From Arthrobacter sp. PAMC25284 (GTDB lineage Bacteria; Actinomycetota; Actinomycetes; Actinomycetales; Micrococcaceae): a stretch of DNA of 64,000 bases. Below are positions 18,117 through 26,889 of the stretch, in pieces. Under the pieces are notes generated by a model, which made no database searches, was not told the origin of the DNA, and worked only from the letters and a program-made list of their open reading frames with translations. Where the stretch lies: assembly GCF_019443425.1 (NCBI RefSeq), contig NZ_CP080382.1, positions 1,302,001 through 1,366,000 of the forward strand, given 5' to 3'. The stretch's first letter is position 1. Each line of letters starts with the position of its first letter. Position numbers and translations under genes: made by a program.

Positions 18117-19433
18117 CTACGCGGTCTTCGCTGCCCGGAATCCGGCGTCGAGATCAGAAAGGATGTCATCAATGTGTTCCAGTCCCACGGAGAGGCGCAC
18201 GAGTCCCGGGCTGACGCCGGCGATCTCCTGCTGTTCCGCGGTGAGCTGGCTGTGGGTGGTCGACGCCGGATGGATGACCAGCGAGCGCACGTCGCCGATG
18301 TTGGCAACATGGGAGTGCAGTTCGAGGGCATCGACGAAACTCTTGCCGGCCTCCGCTCCCCCGGCGATGGTGAAGCTGACCACGGCACCGGTTCCCTTCG
18401 GCCCGTACGTGCGGCCCCGCTCGTACCAGGGGCTGGACGGCAGTCCGGCGTAGGCGACGGAGTCCACGTCGTCCCTGGCTTCGAGCCATTCGGCAACACG
18501 GGTGGCGTTGGCTACGTGGCGTTCCATCCGCAGGCTCAGCGTCTCGATGCCCTGGGCAATAAGGAACGCATTAAACGGCGAGACCGCCGAGCCGAGGTCC
18601 CGGAGGAGCTGGACCCTGGCCTTGAGGATATAGGAAAGGTTGGCCCCGAGGGCGCCATCCTTGCCCAGGTCCCGGGCGTACACGATGCCGTTGTAGGTGG
18701 GGTCCGGGGTGTTGAAGCCGGGATACCGTTCCGGGTCCTTGCCGAAGTCGAAGTTGCCGGAATCCACGATCACGCCGGCGATCGCGGTGCCGTGGCCGCC
18801 GAGGTACTTCGTGGCGGAGTGGACCACAATGTCCGCTCCCCATTCGATTGGCCGGATGAGGAAGGGTGTTGACAGGGTGTTGTCGACGATCAGCGGCACC
18901 CCGGCCTCGTGGGCAACCTTCGAGATGCCCTCGAGGTCCAGCACGTCCTGGCGGGGGTTGGAGACCACCTCACCGAAGAACAGTTTGGTGTTCGGCCGGA
19001 CAGCCTGGCGCCACTGCTCGAGGTTGTCCGGATCGGCCACAAACGTAACGCTGATGCCGAACTTTTTCAGGGTGTGGGCGAACAGGTTGTACGTTCCGCC
19101 GTAAAGGCTGGGACTTGCCACGATGTGGTCTCCGGCTTCGGCCACGTTCAGGATGGCGAAGGTCTCGGCCGCCTGGCCAGAGCTCAACAGCAGGGCTCCG
19201 AGGCCGCCTTCGAGGCTGGCCACGCGCTGCTCCACCGCGTCCTGGGTGGGGTTGCCGATCCGGGTATAGATGGGCGCCAGTTCCGCGAGGGCGAAGCGGT
19301 TGGCGGCGCTTTCCGCGCTCGGGAAGACAAACGAAGTTGTCTGGTAAATCGGCAAGGCCCGCGCACCGGCGGTGGCGTCCGGCTCCTGGCCGGCATGGAT
19401 CTGGCGGGTTTCGAAGGACCAGGAATTGGTCAT
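18117..19433 (-). CDS. metY: O-acetylhomoserine aminocarboxypropyltransferase (sulfhydrylase)
   Basis: PLP enzyme that joins O-acetylhomoserine (from MetX) with sulfide to make homocysteine. It has 438 residues. Marks of the Cys/Met metabolism PLP family are FETRQIHAGQEPD at the start, YTRIGNPTQDAVEQRVASLEGG, and the PLP lysine in VHSATKYLGGHGTAIAG, with RLSVGLEHIDDILSDL at the end. The ATG at 19433 has AGGAG 7 bases upstream. The leader contains a SAM-IV riboswitch. The gene lies upstream of metX on the same strand, but each has its own riboswitch and promoter. Confidence 0.95.
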   Translation of the reverse strand: MTNSWSFETRQIHAGQEPDATAGARALPIYQTTSFVFPSAESAANRFALAELAPIYTRIGNPTQDAVEQRVASLEGGLGALLLSSGQAAETFAILNVAEAGDHIVASPSLYGGTYNLFAHTLKKFGISVTFVADPDNLEQWRQAVRPNTKLFFGEVVSNPRQDVLDLEGISKVAHEAGVPLIVDNTLSTPFLIRPIEWGADIVVHSATKYLGGHGTAIAGVIVDSGNFDFGKDPERYPGFNTPDPTYNGIVYARDLGKDGALGANLSYILKARVQLLRDLGSAVSPFNAFLIAQGIETLSLRMERHVANATRVAEWLEARDDVDSVAYAGLPSSPWYERGRTYGPKGTGAVVSFTIAGGAEAGKSFVDALELHSHVANIGDVRSLVIHPASTTHSQLTAEQQEIAGVSPGLVRLSVGLEHIDDILSDLDAGFRAAKTA

Positions 19434-19496
19434 TGTTGGCTCCTGACGGAATCGGGCACGGCCGTTCCGGGCCTCGATCCGGAACGGCACGGGCGC

Positions 19497-19607
19497 CGCG
19501 CTTGCCCTCCGGCGGTCGCCGGACAGCCAGGTCCTCACCCGGGGCACCCCACCGCGAGTGAGGGTTGCCGGCCAGCGAGCCGGGGCTGGATGCTGGCACT
19601 CATGACC
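19497..19607 (-). ncRNA. SAM-IV riboswitch in the metY leader
   Basis: The minus strand starts GGTCATGAGTGCCAG, then CCCCGGCTCGCTGGCCGGCAACC, GGTGGGGTGCCCCGGGTGA, GGACCTGGC, a GTCCGGCGAC/GCCGGA hairpin and GGGCAAGCGC. Block order and spacing match the metX copy. About 63 bases separate it from the metY start, so transcriptional or translational control are both possible. TACACT lies 7 bases upstream (19615-19620). Confidence 0.88.
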
Positions 19608-19614
19608 TGGCTTC

Positions 19615-19620
19615 AGTGTA
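19615..19620 (-). promoter_or_regulatory. -10 box TACACT of metY
   Basis: Same hexamer and same 7-base distance to the aptamer as in metX. A TTGGCG hexamer about 15 bases further upstream could be the -35. Confidence 0.6.
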
Positions 19621-19706
19621 AGTACAGTGCTGCGGCGCCAATAGCTTTGTGACGAACATGTCGCTGAGCTGGGCCTGGGCCGCTACTGAATGACATCCCA
19701 CCACGG

Positions 19707-19720
19707 TTAGGTACGCCTAA
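19707..19720. promoter_or_regulatory. candidate iron-box-like inverted repeat TTAGG-TACG-CCTAA
   Basis: Perfect 5-base arms with 4-base spacer, resembling the centre of a DtxR/IdeR iron box. It lies 43 bases upstream of the VOC gene start. The outer parts of the 19-base consensus are not conserved. Confidence 0.35.
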
Positions 19721-19762
19721 GCTGAGAGGCCCATCACAAAGTGCCAAGATGAAGGCATGCGC

Positions 19763-20395
19763 ATGGATCACGTTTCTTACGCCTGTGAACACGATGGCTT
19801 GGCAGCCACCACCGAACGTATTGCGTCTGCCCTCGGCGTTGAAGCCGTGAAGGGCGGAGTACACCCCCGCTTCGGGACCCGCAACATGATCATCCCGCTC
19901 GCGGGCCACAAGTACCTGGAAGTCGTTGAGGTACTGAACCACCCGGCGTCGGACAAGGCACCGTTTGGCCAGGCAGTGCGGGCACGCTCCGAAGCGGGCG
20001 GCGGCTGGATGGGCTGGTGTGTCGAGGTCGATGACCTCGCGCCCTTCGAGCAACGGCTGGGCCGTGCCGCGGTGAAGGGCAACCGCAAGTTCCCCGACGG
20101 CCGCGAGCTCGTCTGGAAGCAGATCGGCATCCTCGGCCTCATCGCCGACCCGCAGGTCCCGTACATGCTCAAATGGGACGGCGATCCGGATCTGCACCCG
20201 TCCAACGCCTATGCGAGCGAAGTCAAGATGTCCAGCCTCACCATTGCCGGCTCTGCGGAGCGCGTCACCGAATGGCTCGGCGAACCAGTGGAAAAACCCC
20301 TGGAAGACGTCGCCGTGGAATGGCTCGCCCCGCACGGTACCCCCGGAATCCTGTCCGTCACATTCGAGACGGCCTCGGGCGCCGTTACGATCTAA
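19763..20395 (+). CDS. VOC-family (glyoxalase-like) protein
   Basis: A 210-residue vicinal-oxygen-chelate protein of the Glyoxalase_3 style. It opens with MDHVSYACEHDGLAATTERIASALG, then GTRNMIIPLAGHKYLEVVEVL, and a degenerate second module from about residue 150. His3 and Glu in YLEVVEV are likely metal ligands. The reaction is unknown. ATG 19763 is preferred over ATG 19757 because GAAGG lies 7 bases before it but only 1 base before the first. It is divergent from metY. Confidence 0.82.
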   Translation: MDHVSYACEHDGLAATTERIASALGVEAVKGGVHPRFGTRNMIIPLAGHKYLEVVEVLNHPASDKAPFGQAVRARSEAGGGWMGWCVEVDDLAPFEQRLGRAAVKGNRKFPDGRELVWKQIGILGLIADPQVPYMLKWDGDPDLHPSNAYASEVKMSSLTIAGSAERVTEWLGEPVEKPLEDVAVEWLAPHGTPGILSVTFETASGAVTI

Positions 20396-20416
20396 GGCCC
20401 GGGCCCCCCATATTTC

Positions 20417-20463
20417 GGCTGCCATTCAGGGGTGCCAGAGTTGTCACCCCTGAACGGCGGCCG
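20417..20463. terminator. bidirectional terminator
   Basis: TTCAGGGGTG (20425-20434) pairs with CACCCCTGAA (20445-20454), extended by imperfect GGCTGCC/GGCGGCC pairs. It lies between the convergent VOC and CPBP genes; TTTG-TTT follows. Confidence 0.8.
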
Positions 20464-20485
20464 GACTTTGTTTAACCGGCTGTTT

Positions 20486-21255
20486 TCAGCCCAGCCCCAC
20501 GGCCTTGCCGAACAGGCTGAACCCCACAAATGCCACGGTATCCAACACCGCATGGGCGATCACGAGAGGCATCACCCGCTTGGTGCGGGTATAGATCAGC
20601 GCGAACACCACCCCCATCACGGCGTTGCCGATGAACGGCCCGAATCCCTGGTAAAGGTGGTAGCTGCCGCGCAGCACGGCACTGGCAGCAATGGCCACGG
20701 GTACGCTCCAACCGAATTTCCCCAGCCGGTCCAGCAGGTACCCCACCACGATCACTTCCTCCACGATGCCGTGGCGGACCGCGGACAGGATCAGGACCGG
20801 CACCGTCCACCAGTAGGCATCGAGCGCGCTGGGGATGATCGCCGTCGTAATGCCAAGCGCCCTGCCCGCGGCATAGAGGGCCCCAGGGACGGAATCCCGA
20901 TCACGGCAGCCAGACCCAGCCCCTGGCCGAGGTCTTTCCCCGGCCGGGCGAAGTTGAAGCCCAGTTTCCGGAAGGCCGAGGTGCCGCGGTCTCCGGCCGC
21001 ACGGTGTTCCGAGAGGAAATAGATCACCAGGACCACCGGGACGAGGGCAAAGACGATGTCCAGTAACTGGTATGTGAGATCGAAGTATTCGCGGCTGCTC
21101 TTCGAACGGTTCAGTGTGGAGGTCCCCTGGGCCAGTGGTGCCCTGGTCATCTTGTCGAGCAGCTGGACCACGGAATACACGGCAGACTGGCCCAGGGACA
21201 GCCCCAGGACGATCAGGACTTCGAGCCGCAGCCGGCGGCGGGAGGGAACCAACAT
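20486..21255 (-). pseudogene. CPBP-family intramembrane metalloprotease, frameshifted
   Basis: About 255 residues, with several membrane helices. The CPBP motifs are present after the break: HGIVEEVIVVGYLLDRL (first motif, the EE pair), RGSYHLYQGFGPFIGNAVMGVVFALIY (second) and PLVIAHAVLDTVAF (third). These prenyl-endopeptidase-like proteins cleave membrane substrates. The frame breaks at GGGCCCC 20878-20884. Reading coding-strand GGGGCCC as GGGCC (two bases fewer) gives IGIPSLGLYAAGRALG, matching the usual family run; one added base is the alternative. ATG 21255 has AGGAG only 1 base away, so TTG 21252 is a possible start. Probably intact in the living cell. Confidence 0.75.
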
Positions 21256-21313
21256 GCTCCTATCTTGCCCGGTGTTGCTGGCAGTCGCCTGCGGTTGCCT
21301 ATGCTTGGGGTTT

Positions 21314-21994
21314 ATGAGTGCGCCCGGGAAAATCATCATGATCCGGCACGGCCAGTCCGCTGCCAACGCCGACACCTCAATTTACAACCGCGTGCCGGAC
21401 TACCGGATCCCGCTGACCGCACTGGGGGTGGAGCAGGCAAGGGCCGCGGGCGAGGAGATCCGGCGCCAGTTGGACGGCCGGCAGGTCTGCGTTTATGTCT
21501 CCCCGTACCTTCGTGCTTACCAGACGCTCGAAGCGCTCAACCTGGGCCCGCTGGTCGAGCGGGTCATCGAGGAACCGCGGCTGCGGGAGCAGGACTGGGC
21601 CAACTTCCAGCTCGCCGGCGAGATCGAGGACCAGAAGGAGCTACGCAACGCTTACGGGCACTTCTTCTACCGCTTCCGCGAGGGCGAATCCGGCTCCGAT
21701 GTGTACGACCGGATCTCCTCCTTTATGGAGACCCTCTACCGGCACTGGTCCAAGCCCAGCTACGCACCGAATGCGCTGTTTGTGACGCACGGGCTGACCA
21801 TGCGGCTGTTCTGCATGCGCTGGTTCCACTGGTCTGTGGAGTATTTTGAGTCCCTCAACAACCCGGAAAACGCCGAAGTCCGGACACTGCTGCGGACGAC
21901 GGGCGGCAAATACGAGCTGGACAAGCCGTTTACCCAGTGGGAGCAGCGGCGCGTGGATGAGACGGTCCTGGACGCCCCGCCCATGTTCTTCTAG
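21314..21994 (+). CDS. histidine phosphatase family protein
   Basis: A 226-residue phosphoglycerate-mutase-like phosphatase. The catalytic RHG motif is IIMIRHGQSAANAD (phospho-acceptor His about 11), Arg and Glu follow in VSPYLRAYQTLEAL and EQDWANFQ, and the second catalytic His is in LFVTHGLTMRLF. It may act on small phosphate esters; the substrate is unknown. Start ATG 21314 opens directly before the conserved strand. Its stop overlaps that of the convergent hutI gene within CTAG. Confidence 0.88.
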   Translation: MSAPGKIIMIRHGQSAANADTSIYNRVPDYRIPLTALGVEQARAAGEEIRRQLDGRQVCVYVSPYLRAYQTLEALNLGPLVERVIEEPRLREQDWANFQLAGEIEDQKELRNAYGHFFYRFREGESGSDVYDRISSFMETLYRHWSKPSYAPNALFVTHGLTMRLFCMRWFHWSVEYFESLNNPENAEVRTLLRTTGGKYELDKPFTQWEQRRVDETVLDAPPMFF

Positions 21995-23229
21995 CGCACC
22001 CGCTGCGGGACGCCGGCCCGCCACACGGCGTGGGTCAGCGGGATGCCCGGCCGGTAGGCCAGATGGGTGGCCGACGGCGCATTCAACAGGTGCAGGTCGG
22101 CGCGGTGCCCGACGGCGATCGAGCCCACCGCGCGTTCGCCGTCGACGTCGTTCCCTCGCTCCCGTCCCAGCGCCAGGGCGCCGCCGTAGGTCGCGGCGCG
22201 CACCGCTTCCTGCACGCTGAGGCGCATCTGCAGCACGGCCGTGGTGACGCAGAACGCCATCGACGACGTATATGAGGTGCCCGGGTTGCAGTTGGAGGCC
22301 AGGGCAATCTGCACGCCGGCGTCGAGCAGTTCCCGTGCCGGGGCCAGCGGCTGCCGGGTGGACAAATCGCAGGCCGGCAGGCAGGTCGCCACAGTGCCTC
22401 GGGGTCCGCTTCCCGACGAACCTCCCGCAGCACCGTCGCCGGCATTCCAGCCGGACCAGCTGGCTGCGAGGGCCTCGACGTCGGCGGCGGCGAGGTAGTT
22501 CACGTGGTCGACACTTGCAGCACCGAACTCCACCGCGAGCCGTACCCCCGGCCCCTCGCCGAGCTGGTTGCCGTGGACACGGAGCCCCAGCCCGGCCTCC
22601 CGGCACGCCTGGAGCACCCTGCGGGACTGGTCCTCGCTGAAGGCACCCCGTTCGCAGAAGACATCGGCCCATTGCACGTAGGGCCGGACCGCGGCCAGCA
22701 TGGGACCGCAGACGAGGTCCGTGTATTCCCCGGCGTCCGCTCCAGCGGGCACCAGGTGCGCGCCGAGATAGGTGACCTCGTCCGCCACGGTGGACGCGAT
22801 CCGGGCGCTCCGGGCCTCGTTCTCCACGTCCAGGCCATAGCCGGTCTTGGTCTCCAGGTACGTGGTTCCTTGCGAGACGGCCTCCGCGACCCGTCCCAGG
22901 GCGAGCCGGGTGAGGTCGAAGTCACTAGTAGCTCTGGTGGCCCCGGTGGTCACGGCAATGCCGCCGGCGCTGTAGCTCTCCCCCGCCATCCTGGCCTCAA
23001 ACTCGGCGGTGCGGTCCCCGGCAAAAATCAAATGGGTATGCGAATCCACCCAGCCCGGCAGCACGGCCCGGCCCGCCGCATCCACCGCCTCATCCGCGGC
23101 CGGGGCCCCGGCCGCAGCGCCAATCCACGCGATCCGCTCGCCTTCGATCACCACTGCCGCGTCGCGGAGGACACGCTGCTCAGCGTCCTGGGTCATCAGC
23201 TCGGCGATGTTGGTGATGAGGGTACTCAT
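21991..23229 (-). CDS. hutI: imidazolonepropionase
   Basis: Third step of histidine degradation: hydrolyses 4-imidazolone-5-propanoate to N-formimino-L-glutamate. It has 412 residues, normal for the family. The metal-binding amidohydrolase pattern is DSHTHLIFAGDR, the substrate block is ETKTGYGLD, further ligands sit in RVHGNQLGEG and SVDHVNYL, and the ASNCNPGTSYTSS block is highly specific for HutI. The other hut genes are not in the window. It starts 11 bases after the DAO-family oxidase gene, so it is co-transcribed with it. Confidence 0.93.
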   Translation of the reverse strand: MSTLITNIAELMTQDAEQRVLRDAAVVIEGERIAWIGAAAGAPAADEAVDAAGRAVLPGWVDSHTHLIFAGDRTAEFEARMAGESYSAGGIAVTTGATRATSDFDLTRLALGRVAEAVSQGTTYLETKTGYGLDVENEARSARIASTVADEVTYLGAHLVPAGADAGEYTDLVCGPMLAAVRPYVQWADVFCERGAFSEDQSRRVLQACREAGLGLRVHGNQLGEGPGVRLAVEFGAASVDHVNYLAAADVEALAASWSGWNAGDGAAGGSSGSGPRGTVATCLPACDLSTRQPLAPARELLDAGVQIALASNCNPGTSYTSSMAFCVTTAVLQMRLSVQEAVRAATYGGALALGRERGNDVDGERAVGSIAVGHRADLHLLNAPSATHLAYRPGIPLTHAVWRAGVPQRVR

Positions 23230-23240
23230 GCGTCCATTCT

Positions 23241-24353
23241 TCAGCGCCGGATGGACCAGCGGGTGGCAGCCAGCGCCTCGATTGTCCGGGATTCCAGATC
23301 GTTGGTGCCGGCGGGTGTCGCGGCTCCACCTCCGGCGAGGATCAGTCCGGCGGCGAGCTCGGCGATTGCCGAGGATGTCTGGAAACCGTAGCCGCCCTGG
23401 CCCGCAAGCCAAAAGAACCCGGGGGCTTCGGCGTCGAATCCCACCACGGGGACGCCATCGGCGGCTTCGGTGCGCAGCCCGGTCCAGGCCTGGCGGATGC
23501 CCCGGATGCCGAGGCTGGTGATGCTGTTCAACCGGGTGATGAGCGCTTCGACGTCGCCCTCGCGGGGTTGTGCGTCTTCGGCGCCGCTGGGCACCGATTC
23601 CGACGGCGAAATCAGCACGTGCTGGCCGTCCGGCCGGAAGTAGAAGTTCCCTGTGGAGGCCACCATCGGGGTGCCGGTGCGGAGCGGGTGTTCGACGTCG
23701 ACGATTGCCGCAGTGCGCCGGTACGGCTGGAGCCCGAGTTTTTCAACGCCGCTGAGGACGGCCAGTTCGTCCGCCCAGGCGCCACCGGCGTTGACCACCA
23801 CTCCGGCCTGGAACGCTTCCGCGCCGGCGCCGATCTGCCAGCCGGTGCCCAGCCGCTGGACCGAGTGCACCCTGGCGCCGGTGAAGAATTCCACGCCCTC
23901 GGCCGCGGCGAACTCCCGGTGGTCATCCATCAGCAGCGGAGCGTTGCAGGCGTAGGATCCGGTGTCCAGCCCTGCCGCCTCAAACGAGTCCGGGTGCAGC
24001 GCGGGGCACAGCCTGAGCGCCTCGGTGTGGCTGATGCGGTGCATGTATCCGCTGGCCTCGCGGCTGACGCCGGCCTCGTCCCCGATCAGCATAAAGCTGC
24101 GCGGCGAGAGTACCGGTTCCGGACGCGTGCCCTCCTCCATCGCGATGAGTTCCAGGGTCCGCTCCGTGAGTTCTCGGACCACGGGCGGGCCGTAACTGGG
24201 GATCAGCTGCCGGGCGGAGCGCCCGGAGGTGTGGTAGGCCAGGGTCTGCTCGGCTTCGACCACGGCGACCCGGCAACGTCCGGCCAGGGCGGAGGCAAGG
24301 GACAGTCCGGCTATGCCGCCGCCCACAATGACGACATCGTAATTAGCTGACAT
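23241..24353 (-). CDS. DAO-family FAD-dependent oxidoreductase
   Basis: A 370-residue flavoprotein of the D-amino-acid oxidase/glycine oxidase/sarcosine oxidase family. The N-terminal Rossmann motif is DVVIVGGGIAGLSLASAL, and the C-terminal FAD signature is GFFWLAGQGGYGFQTSSAIAELAAGLI. It oxidises the C-N bond of an amino acid or N-methyl amino acid, passing electrons to O2 or a carrier. It sits between kbl and hutI; oxidation of glycine or a related amine would fit the threonine-to-glycine context but is not shown by the sequence. AAGGA lies 8 bases before ATG 24353. Confidence 0.85.
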   Translation of the reverse strand: MSANYDVVIVGGGIAGLSLASALAGRCRVAVVEAEQTLAYHTSGRSARQLIPSYGPPVVRELTERTLELIAMEEGTRPEPVLSPRSFMLIGDEAGVSREASGYMHRISHTEALRLCPALHPDSFEAAGLDTGSYACNAPLLMDDHREFAAAEGVEFFTGARVHSVQRLGTGWQIGAGAEAFQAGVVVNAGGAWADELAVLSGVEKLGLQPYRRTAAIVDVEHPLRTGTPMVASTGNFYFRPDGQHVLISPSESVPSGAEDAQPREGDVEALITRLNSITSLGIRGIRQAWTGLRTEAADGVPVVGFDAEAPGFFWLAGQGGYGFQTSSAIAELAAGLILAGGGAATPAGTNDLESRTIEALAATRWSIRR

Positions 24354-24430
24354 GACTCCATCCTTGCAGACCTCGGGAGCCGCGGCACGACTTCCGGGAC
24401 ATCAGTTGCCGGCCGGCGCATAGTGGTCGG

Positions 24431-25639
24431 TTAGGAGGCAACCGCCGCGCGGCTGTTGACGAAGGCGCGGACGCAGGCTTCGACGTCGTCGGCGCTGTGC
24501 GCGGCGGAGAGCTGGACGCGGATCCGGGCCGCTCCCTTCGGCACCACGGGATAGCTGAAGGCGGTGACGAACACGCCGTGCTGCAGCATCTGGTCGGCAA
24601 CCTTCGCAGCCAGGACTGCGTCGCCGAACATCACCGGGACAATCGCGTGTTCCCCGGGAAGCAGTTCGAAGCCTTCCTCCTCCATTCGTGTCCGGAACAG
24701 CGCGGCGTTGGCAAACAGTGCGCTGCGCAGTTCACCTGAGCCTTCGACGAGGTCCAGGGCCGTCAGCGTGGCGGCAACGATGGCCGGCGCCAGCGAGTTG
24801 GAGAACAGGTAGGGGCGGGCCTTCTGGCGCAGCATGGCCACAACCTCGCTCCGGCCGGAGACATAGCCGCCGGAGGCCCCGCCGAGGGCCTTGCCGAACG
24901 TGCCGGTGTAGATGTCCACGCGCTCAGAGACCCCGGCGTGCTCCGGAGTGCCCGCACCGGTTGCGCCCATAAAGCCCACGGCGTGGGAGTCGTCCACCAT
25001 CACCAGGGCGTCGTACTTGTCGGCGAGGTCGCAGATCGCCTCAAGCGGGGCGAGGAAGCCGTCCATGGAGAAGACGCCATCGGTGACGATGATCATGCGC
25101 CGGGCCGGGTTCTCCTGGGTGCTCGCCTCGATCAGTTTCGATTCGAGGTCCGCCATGTCCCGGTTGGCGTAGCGGAAGCGCTGCGCCTTGCAGAGCCGGA
25201 TGCCGTCGATAATCGAGGCGTGGTTCAGGGAGTCGGAAATGACGGCGTCTTCCGGACCGAAGAGCGACTCAAAAACACCGCCGTTGGCGTCAAAGCAGCT
25301 GGAGAACAAGATGGTGTCCTCGGTGCCAAGGAATTCTGAAACGCGGGCTTCCAGGGTCAGGTGCAGGTCCTGGGTGCCGCAGATGAAGCGGACACTGGCC
25401 ATGCCGAATCCGCGCTCGTCCATGGCTGTCTTGGCCGCGGCGATGATGTCCGGGTGGTCTGCCAGGCCGAGGTAGTTGTTGGCGCAGAAGTTCAACACCT
25501 CGGCGCTGCGCTGGCCGATCTGGCCGGCTTTGATGCGGTTGGCCTGGGGTGAATCAATGTGCCGCTCGGTTTTGAACAGCCCGGCAGCGCGGATCCCGTC
25601 CAGTTCCTGCTGCAGCTGGTCCTTGATGGCTGAATACAT
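24431..25639 (-). CDS. kbl: glycine C-acetyltransferase (2-amino-3-ketobutyrate CoA ligase)
   Basis: PLP enzyme that splits 2-amino-3-oxobutyrate with CoA into glycine and acetyl-CoA. It has 402 residues, typical length. Marks are [39 protein letters not shown] (PLP ring contacts), the PLP lysine in [14 protein letters not shown], and [11 protein letters not shown] at the end. AGGAG precedes ATG 25639. It follows tdh by 58 bases on the same strand; the two enzymes act in series. Confidence 0.95.
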   Translation of the reverse strand: MYSAIKDQLQQELDGIRAAGLFKTERHIDSPQANRIKAGQIGQRSAEVLNFCANNYLGLADHPDIIAAAKTAMDERGFGMASVRFICGTQDLHLTLEARVSEFLGTEDTILFSSCFDANGGVFESLFGPEDAVISDSLNHASIIDGIRLCKAQRFRYANRDMADLESKLIEASTQENPARRMIIVTDGVFSMDGFLAPLEAICDLADKYDALVMVDDSHAVGFMGATGAGTPEHAGVSERVDIYTGTFGKALGGASGGYVSGRSEVVAMLRQKARPYLFSNSLAPAIVAATLTALDLVEGSGELRSALFANAALFRTRMEEEGFELLPGEHAIVPVMFGDAVLAAKVADQMLQHGVFVTAFSYPVVPKGAARIRVQLSAAHSADDVEACVRAFVNSRAAVAS

Positions 25640-25697
25640 GAGGTGCGCTCCTGGGTGGATTGACGTGGGGTGGGGAGTCGACGCGGGACGGACGGGC

Positions 25698-26745
25698 CTA
25701 GAAGCCGGTCCAGTCCAGGACCACTTTGCCGCCGGAACCGGCGCCGGCGATCTCGAAGCCCTTCTCCCAGTCCGCGGCGGGCAGGGTGTCGGTGACGACG
25801 GCGGAGATGTTGGCGCGAAGTACCGGGTTGGAAGACAGCATGGCGCTCATGGCGTACCAGGTCTCAAACATTTCGCGGCCATAGATGCCCTTCAGGGTCA
25901 GCATGTGAGTGACGACCTTGCCCCAGTCGATGTCGATGGACTGGCTGGGCAGTCCCAGCATTGCGATCCGGCCGCCGTGGTTCATGTTGTCGATCATCTC
26001 AGGCAGCGCCGTAGGGTGTCCCGACATTTCCATGCCGATGTCGAACCCTTCCCGCATGCCCAGCTCCCGCTGGGCCTCCCTGACCCGCATCTTCGAGACG
26101 TCGATCGCGAGATCGACGCCGAGCGTGCGGGCCAGTTCCAGCCGCGGCGCGGAGACGTCCGTGATGGCAATCTTGCGGGCGCCGGCGTGGCGGGCGACGG
26201 CGATGGCCATCAACCCGATCGGTCCGGCACCGGTGATCAGGACGTCCTCGCCGACGAGCGGGAAGCTGAGGGCGGTGTGGACGGCGTTACCGAAGGGGTC
26301 GAAGATGGCCCCCAGTTCCGGTGTGACGGACGGGTCGTGGTGGACCCAGACGTTGGTTTCCGGGATCACAACGTATTCGGCGAAGGCGCCGTCGCGCTGG
26401 ACACCGACACTGACGGTGTGAATGCACATCTGCCGGCGTCCGGCGCGGCAGTTGCGGCAGATCCCGCAGACGACGTGGCCTTCGCCGGAGACCCGGTCAC
26501 CGACTTTTACGTCCCGGACGTCCGCGCCGATCTCCACGACCTCGCCGTAGAACTCGTGGCCGGCGATCAGCGGGGCATTAATGATGCCCTGCGCCCACGC
26601 GTCCCAGGACTGGATGTGCAGGTCGGTGCCGCAGATGCCGGTGGTCATGACCCGGATTTTGACGTCCGAGGGTCCGGTTTCAGGCTCCGGGCGATCGGTC
26701 AGTTCGAATCCCGCGTGCGGGCCCTGCCTTGTAGAGAGCCTTCAT
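25698..26745 (-). pseudogene. tdh: L-threonine 3-dehydrogenase, frameshifted near the start
   Basis: Zn- and NAD-dependent alcohol-dehydrogenase-family enzyme making 2-amino-3-oxobutyrate from threonine. The intact part starts [17 protein letters not shown] (catalytic Zn Cys) and has [13 protein letters not shown], the structural-Zn cysteines in [15 protein letters not shown], and [18 protein letters not shown] for NAD. The true start is ATG 26745, reading MKALYKAGP, but the frame is lost at GGGCCC 26719-26724. Removing one base restores [23 protein letters not shown] and gives 348 residues, exactly the family size. It is upstream of kbl and divergent from a LysR gene. A sequence error is the likely cause. 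Confidence 0.88.
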
Positions 26746-26849
26746 TAGCTTCCTTACGGTGTTGTGACTATGGTGCCTGGATCAGGCGGGTGGGACGACT
26801 CACCCCATTAGACCCACTCAAAAGCGTTAGCACAACCGATATTTTCTCA

Positions 26850-26860
26850 ATCGACGATTT
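26850..26860. promoter_or_regulatory. candidate operator AATCG-A-CGATT
   Basis: A perfect 11-base palindrome in the 144-base gap between tdh and the divergent LysR gene, 30 bases before the LysR start. It lies in the AT-rich part of the gap, so a promoter there is likely. Confidence 0.4.
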
Positions 26861-26889
26861 AGATTTAGCTTGCGGATAGACTGTCCCGC

